Origin: Methanodesulfokora sp964525965
GTDB taxonomy: Archaea > Korarchaeota > Korarchaeia > Korarchaeales > Korarchaeaceae
Assembly: GCA_964525965.1 (NCBI GenBank)
Contig: CAZGKA010000008.1
Span: 1-14,762, forward strand
DNA length: 14,762 bases
Direction: 5' to 3'
Position numbers and translations under genes: made by a program. Below, piece after piece: positions 12,531 through 14,762 of the stretch. How positions within the stretch are numbered: the stretch's first letter is position 1; the number at the start of each line of letters is the position of its first letter. The notes under the pieces are model-generated. The model saw only the letters and a program-made list of their open reading frames with translations, was not told where the DNA came from and made no database searches.

Positions 12531-13184
12531 ATGTCTGATAGAAGGTCTGATCTCTTGAACATCCCTATGGTGGAGGATAGCGAGCTCCTAGTCCCCAAGC
12601 AGAAGTACCTCTCGGCGGGCATACACGTGGGGTCCAAGATAAGAACAAAGGACATGAGCCGCTTCATCTACAAGGTCAGGTCCGACGGTCTATCAATGCT
12701 CAACATAAAGAAAACCGATGAGAAAATTAGAGTTGCCGCTAAGTTCCTCGCCAGGTTTCCTCCGAAATCCATTTTAGCTGTTTCAGCTAGAATCTATGGA
12801 TTTAAGCCTGTAAGAAAATTTGCTGAGTACACCGGGGCCATGAGCATAACTGGGAGGATACTCCCCGGGACGCTGACGAATCCTCAAGCCCCTCTGTACC
12901 TAGAGCCTGAGGTTGTGCTGATATCCGACCCACGGGTCGATAAGCAGATACACGATGAGGCAGTTAAGATAGGCCTCCCCGTCGTAGCTCTGGTGGACGC
13001 CGACAACACGCTCGAGTATATAGACCTCGCCATACCCACGAACAACAAGGGGAGAAGAGCTCTGGCCTTCATATTTTGGCTGCTCACTAGGGAGGTTTTA
13101 AGGGCTAGAGGAGAACTTCCTCCAGACGGAGAGCTTCCAGAAGGGTACGATGCATTCGCTACTAGAATAGTTGGCATAAAGTGA
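12531..13184 (+). CDS. rps2: 30S ribosomal protein S2 (uS2)
   Basis: This is ribosomal protein uS2 of the small subunit, 217 residues, in the archaeal/eukaryotic form. Visible family segments are YLSAGIHVGSKIRTKDM (about 27-43), FIYKVRSDGLSMLNIKKTDEKI, ILAVSARIYGFKPVRKFAE, GRILPGTLTNPQ (the conserved central signature, about 107-118), EVVLISDPRVDKQ and GLPVVALVDADN, then IDLAIPTNNKGRRALAFIFWLL. The ATG is preceded by the Shine-Dalgarno GGGGTGATCT, which overlaps the rpoN stop codon, so translation of the two is linked. memo follows after 57 nt. Confidence 0.97.
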   Translation: MSDRRSDLLNIPMVEDSELLVPKQKYLSAGIHVGSKIRTKDMSRFIYKVRSDGLSMLNIKKTDEKIRVAAKFLARFPPKSILAVSARIYGFKPVRKFAEYTGAMSITGRILPGTLTNPQAPLYLEPEVVLISDPRVDKQIHDEAVKIGLPVVALVDADNTLEYIDLAIPTNNKGRRALAFIFWLLTREVLRARGELPPDGELPEGYDAFATRIVGIK

Positions 13185-13241
13185 GATCTGAACCTATGTT
13201 TTTTACTAAACACTCCCGGATAAGGAGACGAGTGAGTGTGA

Positions 13242-14090
13242 ATGATTCGCAAACCAGTCGTGGCGGGAAGTTTCTACCCAGCAGACAGAGAAGAACTTAC
13301 CAATATCCTGAATTGGGCGTTCAAGAACAGTAAAAAATGGCCTTTTAAGGTAGAGGAGAGAGGTCCTAGGAGAATAACCGCTGTGATCTCTCCTCATGCG
13401 GGATACACGTACTCCGGGCCTATTGCAGCCACCTCCTATGCACATCTAGCTGAGGACGGACTTCCGGATGTCTTCGTGATAATCGGACCTAACCACACGG
13501 GGCTAGGAGGCAGGGGATCTCTGGCATCATATGAGCAGTGGGAAACTCCGCTGGGATTGGTCTCGGTGGATCTAGATCTCTGTAAGGAGCTTGGCCGTTC
13601 CGTCCGGGGGTTATCCTTCGAAAATTCCGCCCACACCATGGAACACTCGGTCGAGGTGCAGATACCCTTTCTCCAGCACATATTTGGAAGTGATGAGTTT
13701 TGCATTGTTCCCATAGTCCTCTTAGATCATGGACCGGAGATTACTCGAGAAATGGGGGAGGTTCTGGGCAGAATTTCTGAAGAACAATCGCTCGATGTGG
13801 TTGTTATTGCCTCATCAGATATGACTCACTACGAACCCGATTCCTCCGCCAGAAAGAAAGATGGCGCTGTGCTTGAGAAGATAACGAAGATGGACATAGA
13901 GGGGATGTACAAGACCATCCTCCAGTTGGATGTCAGTATGTGTGGTCCTGGGCCGGTAGCCACGGCGATGTGGTTCTCCAAGAAAAAGAATGTTTCTAGG
14001 GGAGTGCTCGCGGATTACAGGACAAGCGGCGACATGACGGGAGATAGAAGTGCTGTTGTCGGATATGCCTCGGTGATCTTCAAGTGCTGA
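13242..14090 (+). CDS. MEMO1 family protein
   Basis: This 282-residue protein of the MEMO family (related to class III dioxygenases) shows all family motifs: VVAGSFYPAD at 6-15, PHAGYTYSG (51-59), GPNHTG (82-87), EHSVEVQIPFL (134-144), SSDMTHY (191-197), CGPGP (234-238) and TSGDMTGD (261-268). The conserved His, Asp and Cys residues that bind metal in human MEMO1 are present. Its biochemical role in archaea is not established, but it is repeatedly found between rps2 and isoprenoid (mevalonate pathway) genes, as here, which hints at a link with that pathway or redox/metal handling. It may have its own weak promoter (AT-rich run near 13199-13209). Its stop overlaps the start of the IPP isomerase gene. 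Confidence 0.92.
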   Translation: MIRKPVVAGSFYPADREELTNILNWAFKNSKKWPFKVEERGPRRITAVISPHAGYTYSGPIAATSYAHLAEDGLPDVFVIIGPNHTGLGGRGSLASYEQWETPLGLVSVDLDLCKELGRSVRGLSFENSAHTMEHSVEVQIPFLQHIFGSDEFCIVPIVLLDHGPEITREMGEVLGRISEEQSLDVVVIASSDMTHYEPDSSARKKDGAVLEKITKMDIEGMYKTILQLDVSMCGPGPVATAMWFSKKKNVSRGVLADYRTSGDMTGDRSAVVGYASVIFKC

Positions 14091-14762
14091 ATGAAACATC
14101 GAGGAGAAAACTTGATCACATCAGGATAGCCGTCGAGGAAAGCGTTGAGTCTGAGGAACTCAACTGGTTTGGGTTCGTCAAACTCATCCACCAGGCCGCT
14201 CCCTCCATATCTCTGGAGGAGGTGGATCCCTCTATCACATTCTTGAGAGTCAAAATCTCCTTCCCCCTGCTTATTGAAGCTATAACTGGGGGGCATAAGG
14301 TCTCTTACGAGATAAACAGAACTCTGGCTAAGATAGCATCAGAAGCGAAGATACCTATAGGCGTAGGAAGCCAGAGGGCGGCCCTTGAGGATAGCTCGCT
14401 TGTAAGAACCTACAGGATCGTTAGGGATGAGGCTCCTGATGTTCCTGTTTTGGCTAATCTTGGGATCTCCCACGTATGTAGAAAGGATGGCATAGAACTC
14501 GCTAAGAGAGCTGTTGATATGATAGATGCTGATGCCTTAGCGGTGCACGTCAACGTTCTTCAGGAGCTATTACAACCGGAGGGAGATTTAGAGGAGAGCT
14601 CCGTCATACCGTTCTTGGCAGATCTAAAAAGAGAACTTGACGTCCCAGTAATTGTCAAGGAGGTGGGCAACGGAATCTCTGGAGAGCTAGCATCTCTCTT
14701 AGATCTAATTGGAATAGAGTACATCGATGTAGGAGGGGCTGGAGGGACCAACTGGGCTAAGA
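14084..14762 (+). CDS. fni: Isopentenyl-diphosphate delta-isomerase type 2, 5' part
   Basis: This FMN-dependent type 2 IPP isomerase interconverts isopentenyl and dimethylallyl diphosphate, the precursors of archaeal membrane lipids. 226 residues are present; the gene runs off the right edge. Motifs in order are TSRRKLDHIRIAVEE (5-19), PLLIEAITGGH (61-71), IPIGVGSQRA (90-99), HVNVLQELLQPEGD (155-168, with the catalytic Gln 160 and the Mg ligand Glu 161), VKEVGNGIS (191-199) and DVGGAGGTNWA (215-225). The start is a GTG at 14084 overlapping the memo stop by 7 nt; a perfect GGTGATC Shine-Dalgarno inside memo lies 5 nt upstream. An ATG at 14091 is out of frame. Mevalonate kinase and isopentenyl phosphate kinase, often between memo and this gene, are absent. 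Confidence 0.95.
   Translation, partial: MLNETSRRKLDHIRIAVEESVESEELNWFGFVKLIHQAAPSISLEEVDPSITFLRVKISFPLLIEAITGGHKVSYEINRTLAKIASEAKIPIGVGSQRAALEDSSLVRTYRIVRDEAPDVPVLANLGISHVCRKDGIELAKRAVDMIDADALAVHVNVLQELLQPEGDLEESSVIPFLADLKRELDVPVIVKEVGNGISGELASLLDLIGIEYIDVGGAGGTNWAK

Noticed and set aside
12263..12667. Open frame of 134 codons on minus across rpoN and rps2
   Set aside because: It overlaps two firmly identified conserved genes in antisense and lacks initiation signals.
1..14762. Search for CRISPR arrays, insertion sequences, integrases, toxin-antitoxin pairs and defence genes
   Set aside because: No regularly spaced repeats, transposase or nuclease motifs, or terminal inverted repeats were seen; nearly all space is taken by conserved cellular genes.

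Overview
The window is a compact piece of an archaeal chromosome. The archaeal marks are direct: an RNA polymerase subunit N (Rpb10) gene followed by ribosomal protein S2, MEMO and type 2 IPP isomerase; replication factor C small and large subunits; an Orc1/Cdc6 initiator; an archaeal-type HflX GTPase; TATA-like boxes at archaeal spacing; a tRNA without encoded CCA; and Shine-Dalgarno sites close to AGGAGGTGATC. The gene content, moderate GC and ferredoxin-linked metabolism fit a thermophilic TACK-type archaeon, perhaps Korarchaeota-like. That placement is an inference I cannot prove from this sequence. No insertion sequence, CRISPR array, prophage or defence island is visible.

Layout. 1-1886 (minus): a 2-oxoacid (probably pyruvate):ferredoxin oxidoreductase operon in the order delta-alpha-beta, with beta cut by the left edge and no gamma subunit in view. 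2026-2283 (minus): a small unknown protein. It diverges from an agmatinase-family ureohydrolase (2487-3350, plus), and the intergenic region holds one shared TATA-like element and a potentially folded leader. 3338-5062 (minus): an HflX GTPase followed by an ECF-S-like membrane protein, joined by a perfect hairpin over the hflX stop codon. 5135-5520 (minus): tRNA-Val(CAC) followed after about 30 nt by a PRC-barrel protein. 5521-5937 has no confident gene but carries two TATA-like elements, a hairpin and a palindrome-plus-G-run motif. 5938-6282 (plus) is a small helical unknown protein, converging on an AAA+ ATPase (6268-7416, minus).

From 7527 rightwards: a signal-peptide-bearing, single-anchor surface protein, an Orc1/Cdc6 AAA+ initiator and a translationally linked winged-helix protein (plus). 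These converge on the clamp-loader operon rfcS-rfcL (minus, 12229-10044). An overlapping divergent promoter region separates rfcS from a plus-strand operon of rpoN, rps2, memo and a partial idi2. DNA replication (initiator and clamp loader), transcription, translation and archaeal lipid precursor synthesis therefore sit side by side.

The most interesting observations are a 48-nt perfect repeat between the paralogous rfcS and rfcL genes, the agmatinase leader with two mutually exclusive pairings around the Shine-Dalgarno site, the hflX/ECF-S hairpin, the inverted repeat in front of the surface-protein gene, and an RfcL that lacks the usual C-terminal PCNA-binding box. I found no clearly new multi-gene system; most of the window is conserved housekeeping content with some unusual regulatory DNA.
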